DNA of 64,000 nucleotides from Sneathia vaginalis (GTDB lineage Bacteria; Fusobacteriota; Fusobacteriia; Fusobacteriales; Leptotrichiaceae): NCBI RefSeq assembly GCF_000973085.1, contig NZ_CP011280.1, positions 62,001 to 126,000 of the forward strand, read 5' to 3'. Shown piece by piece: positions 18,721 to 27,551 of this stretch (position 1 is its first letter; each line of letters starts with the position of its first letter). The notes under the pieces were generated by a model. It saw only the letters and a program-made list of their open reading frames with translations, ran no database searches and was not told where the DNA came from. The position numbers and the translations under genes were made by a program.

Positions 18721-19212
18721 ATGGCAAGAAGAGTATTTTTTAGCTTTCATTATGAAGAGGATATTAATAGATCAATGACAGTGAGAAATAGTTGGGTTAC
18801 TCGAGGCAAAGAGGCTGCAGGTTTTATTGATAAGGCGGAATTTGAAAAGGTTAAAAGAAATGGCGAAAATGCTGTTTACAAATGGATAGATAAGCAACTA
18901 GAAGGAACTTCAGTTACTGTAGTCCTAATTGGCAAAGAAACATTAAACCGTCAATTTGTCCAATATGAAATACGAAAAAGCATTGAAAGAGGGAATGCAA
19001 TAATTGGGATTTATATACATAACATTAGAGATGTGAGAACTCAAAGAACATCAGTAAAGGGTAATTCACATACTGTTATTGGATACTATAATGATTGTAC
19101 ACCTATGTATTTTGACTCTATTTGTGATGGTTTATATGACTATTCGGAAGATTATGGATATTATAATTTGGGAAGCTGGATTGAAAAAGCAGCACAAAAA
19201 AAAGGAAAATAA
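18721..19212 (+). CDS. thsB: ThsB-type TIR-like protein (DUF1863), TIR 1
   Basis: 163 residues of the DUF1863/ThsB fold: RRVFFSFHYEED at the start (first strand, R-V-F-[FI]-S-F-H-Y), VVLIGKETLNRQFVQYEI with likely catalytic Glu83, and GIYIHNIRD. It is expected to detect phage and produce the cyclic NAD-derived messenger for ThsA. RBS AAGGAGG lies inside the end of thsA. It differs strongly from the two TIR proteins that follow. Confidence 0.9.
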   Translation: MARRVFFSFHYEEDINRSMTVRNSWVTRGKEAAGFIDKAEFEKVKRNGENAVYKWIDKQLEGTSVTVVLIGKETLNRQFVQYEIRKSIERGNAIIGIYIHNIRDVRTQRTSVKGNSHTVIGYYNDCTPMYFDSICDGLYDYSEDYGYYNLGSWIEKAAQKKGK

Positions 19213-19249
19213 ATGTAGTAAGTTGATAAAAATAGCGAGGTGATAGGTT

Positions 19250-19819
19250 ATGAAAGAGATTTTTGAGAAAGGAGAATTTAGTAAATATAGGATTAATAAC
19301 TTACAAAAATCTAAGTGTGCTATTAAAGAGTCTTTTGCTTTTTTTGAGGAAAAAGTTCCTATCTTTATATCACATAAACATGAGGATTTAGATGATTTAA
19401 AGGGTATTATAGGATTTCTTGAAAAAAATTTTAATGTTATTGCATATATTGATAGTAGTGATTTATCTATGCCTAAAATAACATCTGGAGAGACTGCTAA
19501 AAAAATTAAAGATAGAATAAAAAAATGCAAAATGTTTATTTTATTAGCCACTGATGGAGCAGTCGAATCAAAATGGTGTAATTGGGAGTTAGGATTTGCT
19601 GATGCGATTAAAGGGAAAAAAGTTGTACTTTTTCCTATGAAAGAGAAGGGGAGTAACTATAAAGGAAATGAGTATATGGAAATATATTCATATATAACAT
19701 ATTTTTATGGGCGAGAAAAATATAATTCAGGGAAAAAAGTGAATGCAGGATATTATGTTATGACAAAATCTAAAGGTAAAAAATCTATAATTTCACTTTC
19801 AAGTTGGCTAAAAGAGTAA
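19250..19819 (+). CDS. TIR-domain protein, TIR 2
   Basis: 189 residues. After ~35 leading residues a canonical TIR domain runs: PIFISHKHED (37-46), IAYIDSSD, FILLATDGAVESKWCNWELGFADA with likely catalytic Glu113, then VVLFPMK. RBS GAGGTGAT is 6 bases before the ATG. It sits in the thsA-thsB operon (37-bp gap) and is probably a second ThsB-like sensor or synthase feeding the same ThsA. Its domain is of the WCxWELG type, unlike TIR 1. Confidence 0.85.
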   Translation: MKEIFEKGEFSKYRINNLQKSKCAIKESFAFFEEKVPIFISHKHEDLDDLKGIIGFLEKNFNVIAYIDSSDLSMPKITSGETAKKIKDRIKKCKMFILLATDGAVESKWCNWELGFADAIKGKKVVLFPMKEKGSNYKGNEYMEIYSYITYFYGREKYNSGKKVNAGYYVMTKSKGKKSIISLSSWLKE

Positions 19820-19825
19820 TTGGTT

Positions 19826-20956
19826 ATGGGAAAAACAAAGAGACAATTTAATAAAATTTATATTAAATATAAAAAGAAATTTAAAAATCCAATTCAACAA
19901 GTTTTGATGTTAATGCCGCAAACTTTTTCAGGCGATAATATCGTTAATACATTTAAAGAGTTATATCCATATATGTGGGATGATTTGAATAAACAGTATA
20001 AATTTTGGCATAATAAGAATGTGCTTTTGCTTAGGCATTGCAGAAAGAGCAGATATAATTTTAGGAAACCATACAATTTTATTTTAGATTGTGCTTATCA
20101 TAGTGCGAAGAAACTTAGAAAAGATAAGAACAGAATTATTTTGGAAAAAGATGAGGTGGGGAATTTAAAAAATGAAATAAAGAAGCTATCAAAATCCAAA
20201 TTTAATAAAAGAAAACAAAAAGTCGACGGCACATTAAGATTTATTCAAGAAATAGAACCATCATATACATCATTTTTTATAGATAGATATTTTAATACTT
20301 ACGACTTGCATCAAAAATTAGAGATAATGAGAGAGCTTTCAAAATATAAATCATCAAATATTACAGAGTTTTTTTACAAGGTTAATTCATGTACGAGAAA
20401 TTTTTCTTTAAAAATAGAAGCCCAAAACTATATTCAATCTATTGGATTACCATTTATGTTAAGACGTAAGAAAAAAGGTAAGAAAAATTATAATGATAAC
20501 GAAATTATAAAAAACAATTCAGGTCCTGAAGTTTTAAAACAGAGATTGTACGTAGATGATTTAGAAAAGGTGAAAAGATTTGATATTTTTATATCTCATA
20601 ACTCTAGTGATATGAATCAAGTAGTTGAATTATATAAAAAACTAAATACAAAAGGATATGTGGTTTATATAGATTGGGTTAATGATAAATATGATTTGAA
20701 ACGAGAATGGTGTAATGCTTCAACATCAGAAATTATTAAACTAAGAATACATCAAAGTAAGAATTTTATAATATTTTTAACAGAATCGACTCTTAAATCG
20801 CAGTGGTGTTCATGGGAACTTGGATATGCAGATGCTTTGAATAAAAAAATTTATGTTTATATTTCACCCACTTTTAAAAATAAAGATATTCCTATTTTAT
20901 ATAAAAGTTACACTGAAATAAAAAGTGTTGATGAAATTATAATAGAAAATTATTGA
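19826..20956 (+). CDS. Long protein with C-terminal TIR domain, TIR 3
   Basis: 376 residues from the ATG at 19826, which was preferred over a TTG at 19820 that would overlap the TIR 2 stop region. The first ~245 residues are basic, Tyr/Lys/Phe-rich and of no family I recognise (LMPQTFSGDN, LLLRHCRKSRYNFRKPYNFIL). The C-terminal TIR domain follows: FDIFISHNSSD, VVYIDWVND, FIIFLTESTLKSQWCSWELGYADA with likely catalytic Glu331. It is the last gene of the Thoeris operon, translationally linked to TIR 2. The N-terminal part may be a trigger-recognition domain (inference). Confidence 0.8.
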   Translation: MGKTKRQFNKIYIKYKKKFKNPIQQVLMLMPQTFSGDNIVNTFKELYPYMWDDLNKQYKFWHNKNVLLLRHCRKSRYNFRKPYNFILDCAYHSAKKLRKDKNRIILEKDEVGNLKNEIKKLSKSKFNKRKQKVDGTLRFIQEIEPSYTSFFIDRYFNTYDLHQKLEIMRELSKYKSSNITEFFYKVNSCTRNFSLKIEAQNYIQSIGLPFMLRRKKKGKKNYNDNEIIKNNSGPEVLKQRLYVDDLEKVKRFDIFISHNSSDMNQVVELYKKLNTKGYVVYIDWVNDKYDLKREWCNASTSEIIKLRIHQSKNFIIFLTESTLKSQWCSWELGYADALNKKIYVYISPTFKNKDIPILYKSYTEIKSVDEIIIENY

Positions 20957-21004
20957 AATAATGTGAATTGTATATAACATATAAATTTCATAGTATATTT
21001 TAGA

Positions 21005-21036
21005 AGAATGCTCATGTATTAGGGTGTTCTTTTTTT
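21005..21036 (+). terminator. Terminator of the Thoeris operon
   Basis: AGAATGCTC pairs with GGGTGTTCT (G-U pairs included) around ATGTATTA, followed by a T7 run. Confidence 0.75.
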
Positions 21037-21082
21037 ATATTTTATCAAGTGTAACACGTTTGATATATAATTATTTTTTCTA

Positions 21083-21113
21083 CCCCTTGGGATTAGTCAC
21101 CCGAGGGGTTTTT
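21083..21113 (+). terminator. Array terminator, copy 5 (displaced from paralogue 6)
   Basis: CCCCTTGGG pairs with CCCGAGGGG, loop ATTAGTCA, T5. It is preceded by ACACGTTTGATATATAATT, the normal 3' flank of the array genes, although the gene in front is the Thoeris operon. It marks the right side of the island. Confidence 0.9.
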
Positions 21114-21265
21114 GAATGCTATAAACAAAAATATTTGATCCCCTTTTATTTATTTTACATTTTGGTTAAAAAATGATAATGCCATATTATTGTTTAAAAT
21201 TATATGTTTTCTCCAAGCAAAACAATGCAGGTTAAAAAATAAACATACATTTAATAAAAATGTTC

Positions 21266-21301
21266 TTTTTTTTTTTTTTTTTAGCTAAAATATACTTGAC
21301 T
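21266..21301 (+). promoter_or_regulatory. Poly-T (T17) promoter of paralogue 7
   Basis: 17 consecutive T (21266-21282), then AGCTAAAA, TATACT (21291-21296) and TTGACT. The base after the tract is A instead of G as in the other copies. RBS AAGGAG precedes the ATG at 21345. Confidence 0.65.
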
Positions 21302-21344
21302 ACTATAGAAATATTAAAATATTTTTTTAAAAAGGAGAAAAATT

Positions 21345-22790
21345 ATGAAAAAGACATTATTACTAACTAGCTTAGTTGCATCAATGGTTGCAATGGCTGG
21401 AACAACTGGATCAGTAAAATCATTTGCTGAATCAGAAGCTAAATTTGAAACAAAGAAATCTGTTTCAAATGATCAAAAAGAAGTAGAAACAAAAACAACA
21501 AAGAGTTATGAAGTTGGAAAAATTGGAGTAGAAACTGAAGTTAAGGTTAAAGGATCAGGATTAAGCTTTGGTGGAACATTCCAAGCTGAAAAATTATCAT
21601 TAGATCCAGCACCAACAAAAGATAAATTCTTAGACCACTCTAAAGTATGGGCTAAATATGAATTACCAGAAATAAAGGGTGTTAAATCATTCGTAAAAGC
21701 AACAGCTGAACCTAAGTTTATAGGTACAGCTACAGATAAAGGATCAGCAGAACTTGAAGGACAAGTAAGTTACAAATATGGTGAATTTACATTTGGTTTA
21801 AACTCAAAGACTAACTTCCCATTTGTACAAAAAACAGCTAACGTTAATTATGGAACAGATGTTAAATCAACTCACAAATTATTCGTTGAAAGCGAAGAAA
21901 AGAAAGATGTATTCGTTAAAGGATTAAAAGATGTAAAAGCAAGTCTTGAAATTAAACACAACTATGCAAAAACAGTTGCAAAAGCTGGAGATAGAGTAGA
22001 CTATGTTTCAGGAGAAGCATCAGCAAAATATGATGCTGTAAAAGATCTTGAACTTGAAGGTAAAGTTGCATTTAAGAAGAACATATCTGGTAAAGAAATT
22101 GGAGATTATGAAATTTTAGGAACTAAACTATTTGAAAAAGCAAATGCTAGATATATACACTCATATGAATTAAAAGGAACATATACAGGTGTTAAACACT
22201 TATCATTATCTGCAAATCCATTTGTTGTTCATGTAAATGTTTCAAAAGAAGTTACAAACAACAAATTAAAGAGAAATGATGACGTTTTATACGGTGTAGA
22301 ACTTGGTGCAGAATACAAGATGTTAAATGACAAATTAACATTAACAGGTAAATCATTACTTGCAGGTATACATATTAAAACTATAGATGAAACAGCAAGT
22401 GAAGATTCTAAAAAATTAGTCAAAGAAAATTTAGGTGTATTTGTATTTGATGCAAACGCTAAATATGACTATAGTGTAACAGATAAATTCACAGTAAGTC
22501 CTGAAGCAAATGCTAACTTAGAACTATTAGTATCTAAACCAGCAGATAAATTAGTTACTAAACCTACATTAACACTAACTCCAAAAGTAAGTGCAAAATA
22601 TGTTCCAGTAGAAGGATTAACAATTGAAGGTGAAGTTTCAGTACCAGTTAAATTTGGTGTAGTTACTAAATCATTCGAAAAAGATTCAAATGATAATACT
22701 AAATATGTTTCTACAAAACCAGTTAATGGATTTGGATATGATTCAACTTCAATTAAGACAAGCTTAAACTTAAAATATGAATGGAAATAG
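21345..22790 (+). CDS. Surface beta-strand protein paralogue 7, intact
   Basis: 481 residues with the family signal peptide but a different mature N-terminus (KSFAESEAKFETKKSVSNDQ in place of EAYNENEATF). The C-terminal half closely follows paralogues 1 and 2: hairpins YTGVKHLSLSA, GVELGAEYKMLNDKLTLTG, the IDETASEDSKKLVKEN loop where paralogue 2 carries its 5-bp repeat, and TSLNLKYEWK. It has no helical insert. It probably represents the ungapped version of the type that is frameshifted in paralogue 2. Confidence 0.85.
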   Translation: MKKTLLLTSLVASMVAMAGTTGSVKSFAESEAKFETKKSVSNDQKEVETKTTKSYEVGKIGVETEVKVKGSGLSFGGTFQAEKLSLDPAPTKDKFLDHSKVWAKYELPEIKGVKSFVKATAEPKFIGTATDKGSAELEGQVSYKYGEFTFGLNSKTNFPFVQKTANVNYGTDVKSTHKLFVESEEKKDVFVKGLKDVKASLEIKHNYAKTVAKAGDRVDYVSGEASAKYDAVKDLELEGKVAFKKNISGKEIGDYEILGTKLFEKANARYIHSYELKGTYTGVKHLSLSANPFVVHVNVSKEVTNNKLKRNDDVLYGVELGAEYKMLNDKLTLTGKSLLAGIHIKTIDETASEDSKKLVKENLGVFVFDANAKYDYSVTDKFTVSPEANANLELLVSKPADKLVTKPTLTLTPKVSAKYVPVEGLTIEGEVSVPVKFGVVTKSFEKDSNDNTKYVSTKPVNGFGYDSTSIKTSLNLKYEWK

Positions 22791-22825
22791 TTATCAACAC
22801 GTTTGATATATAATTGTTTTTTCTA

Positions 22826-22856
22826 CCCCTTGGGATTAGTCACCTGAGGGGTTTTT
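22826..22856 (+). terminator. Array terminator, copy 6
   Basis: CCCCTTGGG pairs with CCTGAGGGG, loop ATTAGTCA, T5; ends paralogue 7. Confidence 0.9.
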
Positions 22857-23007
22857 GTTTGTTGTATATAAAGAAACTTTAATATAGTTAATAAAAAAAT
22901 AGAATGAGTTAAAAAATAATATAGCATAAAAAGTGAATAAATAAACAAGAAAATAAATGTAGTATTATTCTAGTTAAATATTAAACATACATTTAATAAA
23001 AATGTCC

Positions 23008-23039
23008 TTTTTTTTTTTTTGGCTAAAATATACTTGACT
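23008..23039 (+). promoter_or_regulatory. Poly-T (T13) promoter of paralogue 8
   Basis: 13 consecutive T (23008-23020), the shortest pure tract of the array, then GGCTAAAA, TATACT (23029-23034) and TTGACT. The leader upstream is the second type, shared with paralogue 6. Confidence 0.65.
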
Positions 23040-23082
23040 ACTATAGAAATATTAAAATATTTTTTTAAAAAGGAGAAAAATT

Positions 23083-24780
23083 ATGAAAAAGACATTATTA
23101 CTAACTAGCCTAGTTGCATCAATGGTTGCAATGGCTGGAACAACTGGATCAGTTGAAGGATATAACGAAAATGAAGCTACATTTGTAAAAGGTGCAAAAC
23201 CAACTTTCGTAGCAAAGAAAACAGGAGTTAAAACAGAAGTTAAAGTAGAAGGAACAGGATTTAGCTTTGGTGGAGACTTTAAAGCTGAAGATCTTGAATT
23301 AGGTAAAGTTACAAAAGCTAACTACTTAAATCATTCAAGTGTATGGGCTAAATATGAATTACCAGAATTAACTAAGGGACTTAACGTATATGTTAAAGGA
23401 ACTGTTAGTCCTAAGTTTGCTGAAGATTTAGATTATGAATCAGTTCCAGATACATTAGAAGCAGATATTAATAAATCATTAACATTATCTGGTGTAAAAG
23501 ATACTGAAAAAGATAAGATAAATGCAGTATTAGTTAGATTAGCTAAAGAAAAAGGATTAAGCGATGAATCAATTGCTAAAATTATAGCTAAGAAAGGTGA
23601 AGAAAAAGCTACACAAGTAACAGAATTAGTTAATGAAGAAAAAGCAGCAATAACAAAAGCAAATAAAAAAGATAAATCATATGATAAAGGTAGTGCAGAA
23701 TTAGAAGGACAAGTAAGCTATAAATATGATGTATTAACATTTGGATTTAATTCTAAGACTAACTTCCCATTAAGTAATAAATCTTACAACACAACTATAG
23801 AAGGTAATGGTGATGTAAAACACCATATTGCTCCTGCAGAAGACTATGGTGCAACAGTTAAATCAACTCACAAAGTATTTGTTGAAAGCGAAGAAGGTAA
23901 AGATGTATTCGTTAAAGGATTAAAAGATGTAAAAGCAAGTCTTGAAATCAAACATAACTATAAGAAATTAGTTACAACACCTGGAGAAAGAGTAGACTAT
24001 GTTAAAGGAAATGTTGAATTAGCATACGATGGTGTAAAAGACTTAAGAATAGATGGAAAAGCTGACTTTACTGTAAACGTAAATGGTCCTAAGAAATTAG
24101 GTAACATTAAATTAGGTGACTACAACTTAGAAGACCTTGAATTAGGTGGAGTAGTAAGCAATATGCCTGTAGACTTCGTTCACAGCTACAATGCAAAATT
24201 AACTTACACTGGTGTTAAAGGATTAACATTAGCAGTAGCTCCATTTGTAAGTCACAGTCAATTAAAGATTGGTAGTCTTTTAGTTCCAGCATTAGGACAT
24301 ACATATGTATTAGATAAAGATTTAAATAATGCATTTGCTGCATTACAATCATTAAAATTTGATAACGTAATGTATGGAGCATCATTAAATGCACAATACA
24401 AGATGTTAAATGATCAATTAACATTAACAGGTAAAGCTCTATTATCAGGAGATAGCTTGTTCGTATGTGGAATAAATGTAGCAAATCTAGGAGTAGTATC
24501 ATTAGGAGCAAATGCTAAATATGATTACAAAGTATCAGATAAATTTACAGTAAGCCCTGAAGCAGATGCTAAATTAGACTTATACATTGCAAGTCCAGTA
24601 ACTGTACCATTCTTAACATTAACACCAAAAGTATCAGCTGAATACAAACCAACTGACACATTAACATTAAAAGGTAGTGTAGAAGCTCCAGTTAAATTTG
24701 GTCCAACATTAGATGGTAAATTTGGATATAAACAAGCACAAATTAAGACAAGTTTAAACTTAAAATATGAATGGAAATAG
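23083..24780 (+). CDS. Surface beta-strand protein paralogue 8, long form, intact
   Basis: 565 residues, nearly identical to paralogue 6 in the first ~120 and last ~330 residues. The K/A/E-rich insert (about residues 122-205, DYESVPDTLE to DKSYDKG) and the following loop (SYNTTIEGNGDVKHH) differ, so variation is focused on two probable exposed loops. A single Cys in LFVCGINVANLG is shared only with paralogue 6. Intact, with its own terminator. Confidence 0.85.
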   Translation: MKKTLLLTSLVASMVAMAGTTGSVEGYNENEATFVKGAKPTFVAKKTGVKTEVKVEGTGFSFGGDFKAEDLELGKVTKANYLNHSSVWAKYELPELTKGLNVYVKGTVSPKFAEDLDYESVPDTLEADINKSLTLSGVKDTEKDKINAVLVRLAKEKGLSDESIAKIIAKKGEEKATQVTELVNEEKAAITKANKKDKSYDKGSAELEGQVSYKYDVLTFGFNSKTNFPLSNKSYNTTIEGNGDVKHHIAPAEDYGATVKSTHKVFVESEEGKDVFVKGLKDVKASLEIKHNYKKLVTTPGERVDYVKGNVELAYDGVKDLRIDGKADFTVNVNGPKKLGNIKLGDYNLEDLELGGVVSNMPVDFVHSYNAKLTYTGVKGLTLAVAPFVSHSQLKIGSLLVPALGHTYVLDKDLNNAFAALQSLKFDNVMYGASLNAQYKMLNDQLTLTGKALLSGDSLFVCGINVANLGVVSLGANAKYDYKVSDKFTVSPEADAKLDLYIASPVTVPFLTLTPKVSAEYKPTDTLTLKGSVEAPVKFGPTLDGKFGYKQAQIKTSLNLKYEWK

Positions 24781-24815
24781 TTATCAACACGTTTGATATA
24801 TAATTGTTTTTTCTA

Positions 24816-24845
24816 CCCCTTGGGATTAGTCACCCGAGGGGTTTT
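24816..24845 (+). terminator. Array terminator, copy 7
   Basis: CCCCTTGGG pairs with CCCGAGGGG, loop ATTAGTCA, then TTTTATTTTTT; ends paralogue 8. Confidence 0.9.
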
Positions 24846-24864
24846 ATTTTTTCTTACATAGTAG

Positions 24865-24893
24865 TTGACAACTTTAAACCACATAGGTATAAT
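24865..24893 (+). promoter_or_regulatory. Perfect consensus promoter of the DprA-like/PRTase pair
   Basis: TTGACA (24865-24870), exactly 17 bp, TATAAT (24888-24893). RBS TTAGGAGG lies before the ATG at 24915. No such canonical promoter is seen in front of the surface-protein genes. Confidence 0.85.
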
Positions 24894-24914
24894 TAATGTA
24901 GTTAGGAGGTAAAA

Positions 24915-26132
24915 ATGGAAAGTAATTTAGCTAAAAAATTGTTTTTTGCAAAAGAAGCAGCGAAGTATCTTAATATATCTCCACAGAGATTAAATATTTT
25001 AGTTAAAGAAGGTAAAATTACCCCATTAAAGAAAGATCCTTCAGGAACTATATTTTATATAGACGAACTAAAAAAGAGAAAAGAAGAACAAAATATTTTT
25101 AATAAAGATATTCGAGGAGTTGAAAGAGGAATGTTTAAAATTGATACTAATGAAAAAAAAGAAGCATTAAATTTTGCTACTTTAATGAATTCATTAAATA
25201 TTACAGAACAGAAATTAGACCCTTTATTTACAAAATTTAGTGAAATAGTAGATGTAACAGTATTCATGAATAGTGATGAAAACATATTAAAAGAGTATTC
25301 TAAATTTTTCAATATAGATATTGAAAAATTAAAAAAAGATTTTGAGATTGCAAGAATAGCGTTTTCTAATCTAAAACCTACAGATATGATAGTAAAGAGA
25401 GGAACTAGAAATTATCCTCCACTTTTATTAGCGACTAAGCAAGCACCTCGATTTTTGTACTTAAGAGGGAATAAAGCTTTGTTATTTACTGAAAGAACAG
25501 TTGCACTTGTTGGTTCAAGACAAGCATCACAGATATCCAAAGAAAATACAAGAAAATTAGCAAAAGTTTTAGGTAATAATGGCATTACAATTATTTCTGG
25601 TTTAGCTAAGGGCATTGATGTAACTGCTCATAGATCAGCATTAGAATCTGGATTTAATACAATTGCTGTTATAGGGACAAATTTAAATCAGTATTATCCT
25701 ATGGAAAATAAGGCAGTTCAATTAGAAATAGAGAAAAAAGGACTAATAATTTCTCAATTTTCACCAGCAACTAAAACAAAAAATTGGTTTTTTCCATTAA
25801 GAAATGGGGTTATGAGTGGCTTGTCTTTAGCTACAGTTATTATGGAAGCTGGAGAAACTTCAGGGGCATTAAAACAAGCAGATTTTGCACTTAAGCAACA
25901 AAGAGAAGTTATTATACCTAAAAGTGCATTAGAACTAAAAAATATTACATGGCCAGAAAAATATATAAAAAAAGGGGCTAAAGCTGTTGAAAATTCTAAA
26001 AGAATACTAGAAATACTTGCAGATAGCAATATTTTTAAAGTTGAAAAAAAAGAAAAATATACCCAATTAAGTTTTGATGATATACCTACTTCTAAAAAAA
26101 ATCGTGTAGCACATATTGTAAGAGGAGAATAA
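24915..26132 (+). CDS. DprA/Smf-like protein with N-terminal HTH (ShosA-like)
   Basis: 405 residues. Residues ~10-55 form an excisionase/MerR-type helix-turn-helix (FFAKEAAKYLNISPQRLNILVKEG, then a TIFYIDEL wing), a linker follows, and a DprA Rossmann (SLOG) domain lies from ~155: ALVGSRQAS, ISGLAKGIDVTAH, AVIGTNLNQYYP, FSPATKTKNWFFPLRNGVMSGLS, VIMEAGETSGAL. The C-terminal winged helix of housekeeping DprA is absent. It is followed after two bases by a phosphoribosyltransferase gene, a pairing I know from ShosTA, where the DprA-like protein is the antitoxin. An ordinary competence DprA is the alternative but fits the HTH and context less well. Confidence 0.75.
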   Translation: MESNLAKKLFFAKEAAKYLNISPQRLNILVKEGKITPLKKDPSGTIFYIDELKKRKEEQNIFNKDIRGVERGMFKIDTNEKKEALNFATLMNSLNITEQKLDPLFTKFSEIVDVTVFMNSDENILKEYSKFFNIDIEKLKKDFEIARIAFSNLKPTDMIVKRGTRNYPPLLLATKQAPRFLYLRGNKALLFTERTVALVGSRQASQISKENTRKLAKVLGNNGITIISGLAKGIDVTAHRSALESGFNTIAVIGTNLNQYYPMENKAVQLEIEKKGLIISQFSPATKTKNWFFPLRNGVMSGLSLATVIMEAGETSGALKQADFALKQQREVIIPKSALELKNITWPEKYIKKGAKAVENSKRILEILADSNIFKVEKKEKYTQLSFDDIPTSKKNRVAHIVRGE

Positions 26133-26134
26133 AT

Positions 26135-27399
26135 ATGTTTACAGTTACTGAGGAATTAAAAGGTCTAGTAATAGATTATGATAGTTTTGAAAATATATCT
26201 GTTGATGAAATTAGAAGTTTAAATAATGAAATTAAATGTATAATAATAACATCAAAATTTGATAATAAAAAATATTTTGATACAGAATTAAAAGGTATAA
26301 ATATTTTATATTTAGATGCTTCTGAGAAGAATCTTTCTCCAAATATATATATACACATAAAAAAATATTAGATATAATAAATTTAAAAACAACTGAAATT
26401 GGTTATTTTTCAAGTGATTATTTTTTTTTAAAAAGAGCATATATTTTTTTAAGTACAACAATATGGATTTCTGACATAGTTGATTATGATAGCACTAAAG
26501 CATTACCAGATATAATTATAGATGATATAGCGTCATTTATTAAAATATTAAAGGGAAATAGTTTAGGTTTTTTTGGAGAAAATTATATATTTTCTTCAGA
26601 AAAACGTTTAGGGACAGTTACACAAACAAGCTTTAATGTTGGAAATGAAAAGATTCCTATTTATATTGCTGGAAGATACTTTGGAAGTAATCATTATATG
26701 AAAGAATTACATCCTTATTCTAGAGCGATATCTTTAAATAAGAGAGAAAAATCTAGATGTAAAAATAAATTTAATATTGAATTTAAAAATATTTTTTTTA
26801 GAATAATTAATATTATAAGTAAAAATAATATTGTTTATGGGGTTTTATCAGTGCCAGTTAAGCCTAGTAAACAAAATAGATTTTTAGAATTATTAGATTA
26901 TATTAGCCAAAAATGTAACTTAAAAAATTTGAGTTCAGAATTCTTATGTATAGAAAATTATTCAGATCAAAAGGAATTAAATTCAGAGGAACGAGAAAAA
27001 AATATAAAAGGTGTTTTTAAATATAATGGTAATTTGAAAGGTAAAACTATTATTTTAATTGATGATATAATTACAACTGGTGCGACATTACGAGAATGTA
27101 TTAAAGTTTTAAAAGATGCTGAAGCAAAAGAAATTATTATTGTCGTTTTAGCTATTAATCAAATTGAGTCATACTATTATACATTAAATACACCTGAAGT
27201 TATTTGCCCAGTATGTAGAGAGATTATGAAACTAAATGCGAATGGTGAAACTAAAGAATTTTTCTACTCTTGTATAAAATGCTATAAAAATAAAGGAAAA
27301 AGTAAAACTATAGGATTCAGTTATGCTTTGAAAAAAGTTCTAGAAGAAGAAAATGAAAAATTAAAAAAAGTTAGAGAAAATGAAGACTTTTCATTTTAG
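26135..27399 (+). pseudogene. Phosphoribosyltransferase-domain protein (ShosT-like), frameshifted
   Basis: The frame from the ATG at 26135 stops after 78 codons at 26371. Reading continues open in the next frame through ILDIINLKTTEIGYFSSDY to the stop at 27399, about 420 residues in total. The shift lies in a stretch with (AT)5 at 26343-26352 and A7 at 26359-26365; A8, or one AT unit less, would restore the frame. The C-terminal part holds the PRTase signature ILIDDIITTGATLRE, followed by a CPVC...CIKC zinc-binding pair. In ShosTA systems the PRTase protein is the toxin, so this copy seems switched off or dead; an assembly error cannot be excluded. Confidence 0.7.
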
Positions 27400-27551
27400 T
27401 TGTTATAATTAAATAAAAATGGGTTAAAAAATTAAAAGTTATAAATTTATGGAATGTATTTTATGTGTAATACTACATAAGTTAATTTTCTAAATTTTAT
27501 AATTAGAAGGATAATACTAATAATAGAAACAAAAATACCCCCCACCTTCTA

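Larger units (their letters stand above)
9042..21052. mobile_element. Accessory island inserted behind paralogue 6
   Basis: In every other complete copy the stop codon is followed by TTATCAACACGTTTGATATA and the array terminator. Here the stop codon is followed by TATTTTAAAGGGGCTGTTGC, and the block ACACGTTTGATATATAATT plus terminator resumes at about 21053. The ~12 kb in between contain insertion sequences, ICE/plasmid relics, a group II intron and a Thoeris operon. The exact right junction is blurred by a 5-base difference (TTATCAA-GTGTA-ACACG). No integrase gene was seen, so it is probably a composite of successive insertions. Confidence 0.75.

Noticed and set aside
3569-24511. Minus-strand ORFs inside the surface genes (e.g. 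3569-3769, 8476-8772, 24215-24511)
   Set aside because: They mirror the plus-strand codon pattern, have no RBS, and repeat only because the coding paralogues repeat.
24915-26132. Housekeeping competence DprA
   Set aside because: It has an N-terminal HTH, lacks the C-terminal winged helix and is paired with a PRTase gene in an accessory region; kept only as an alternative.
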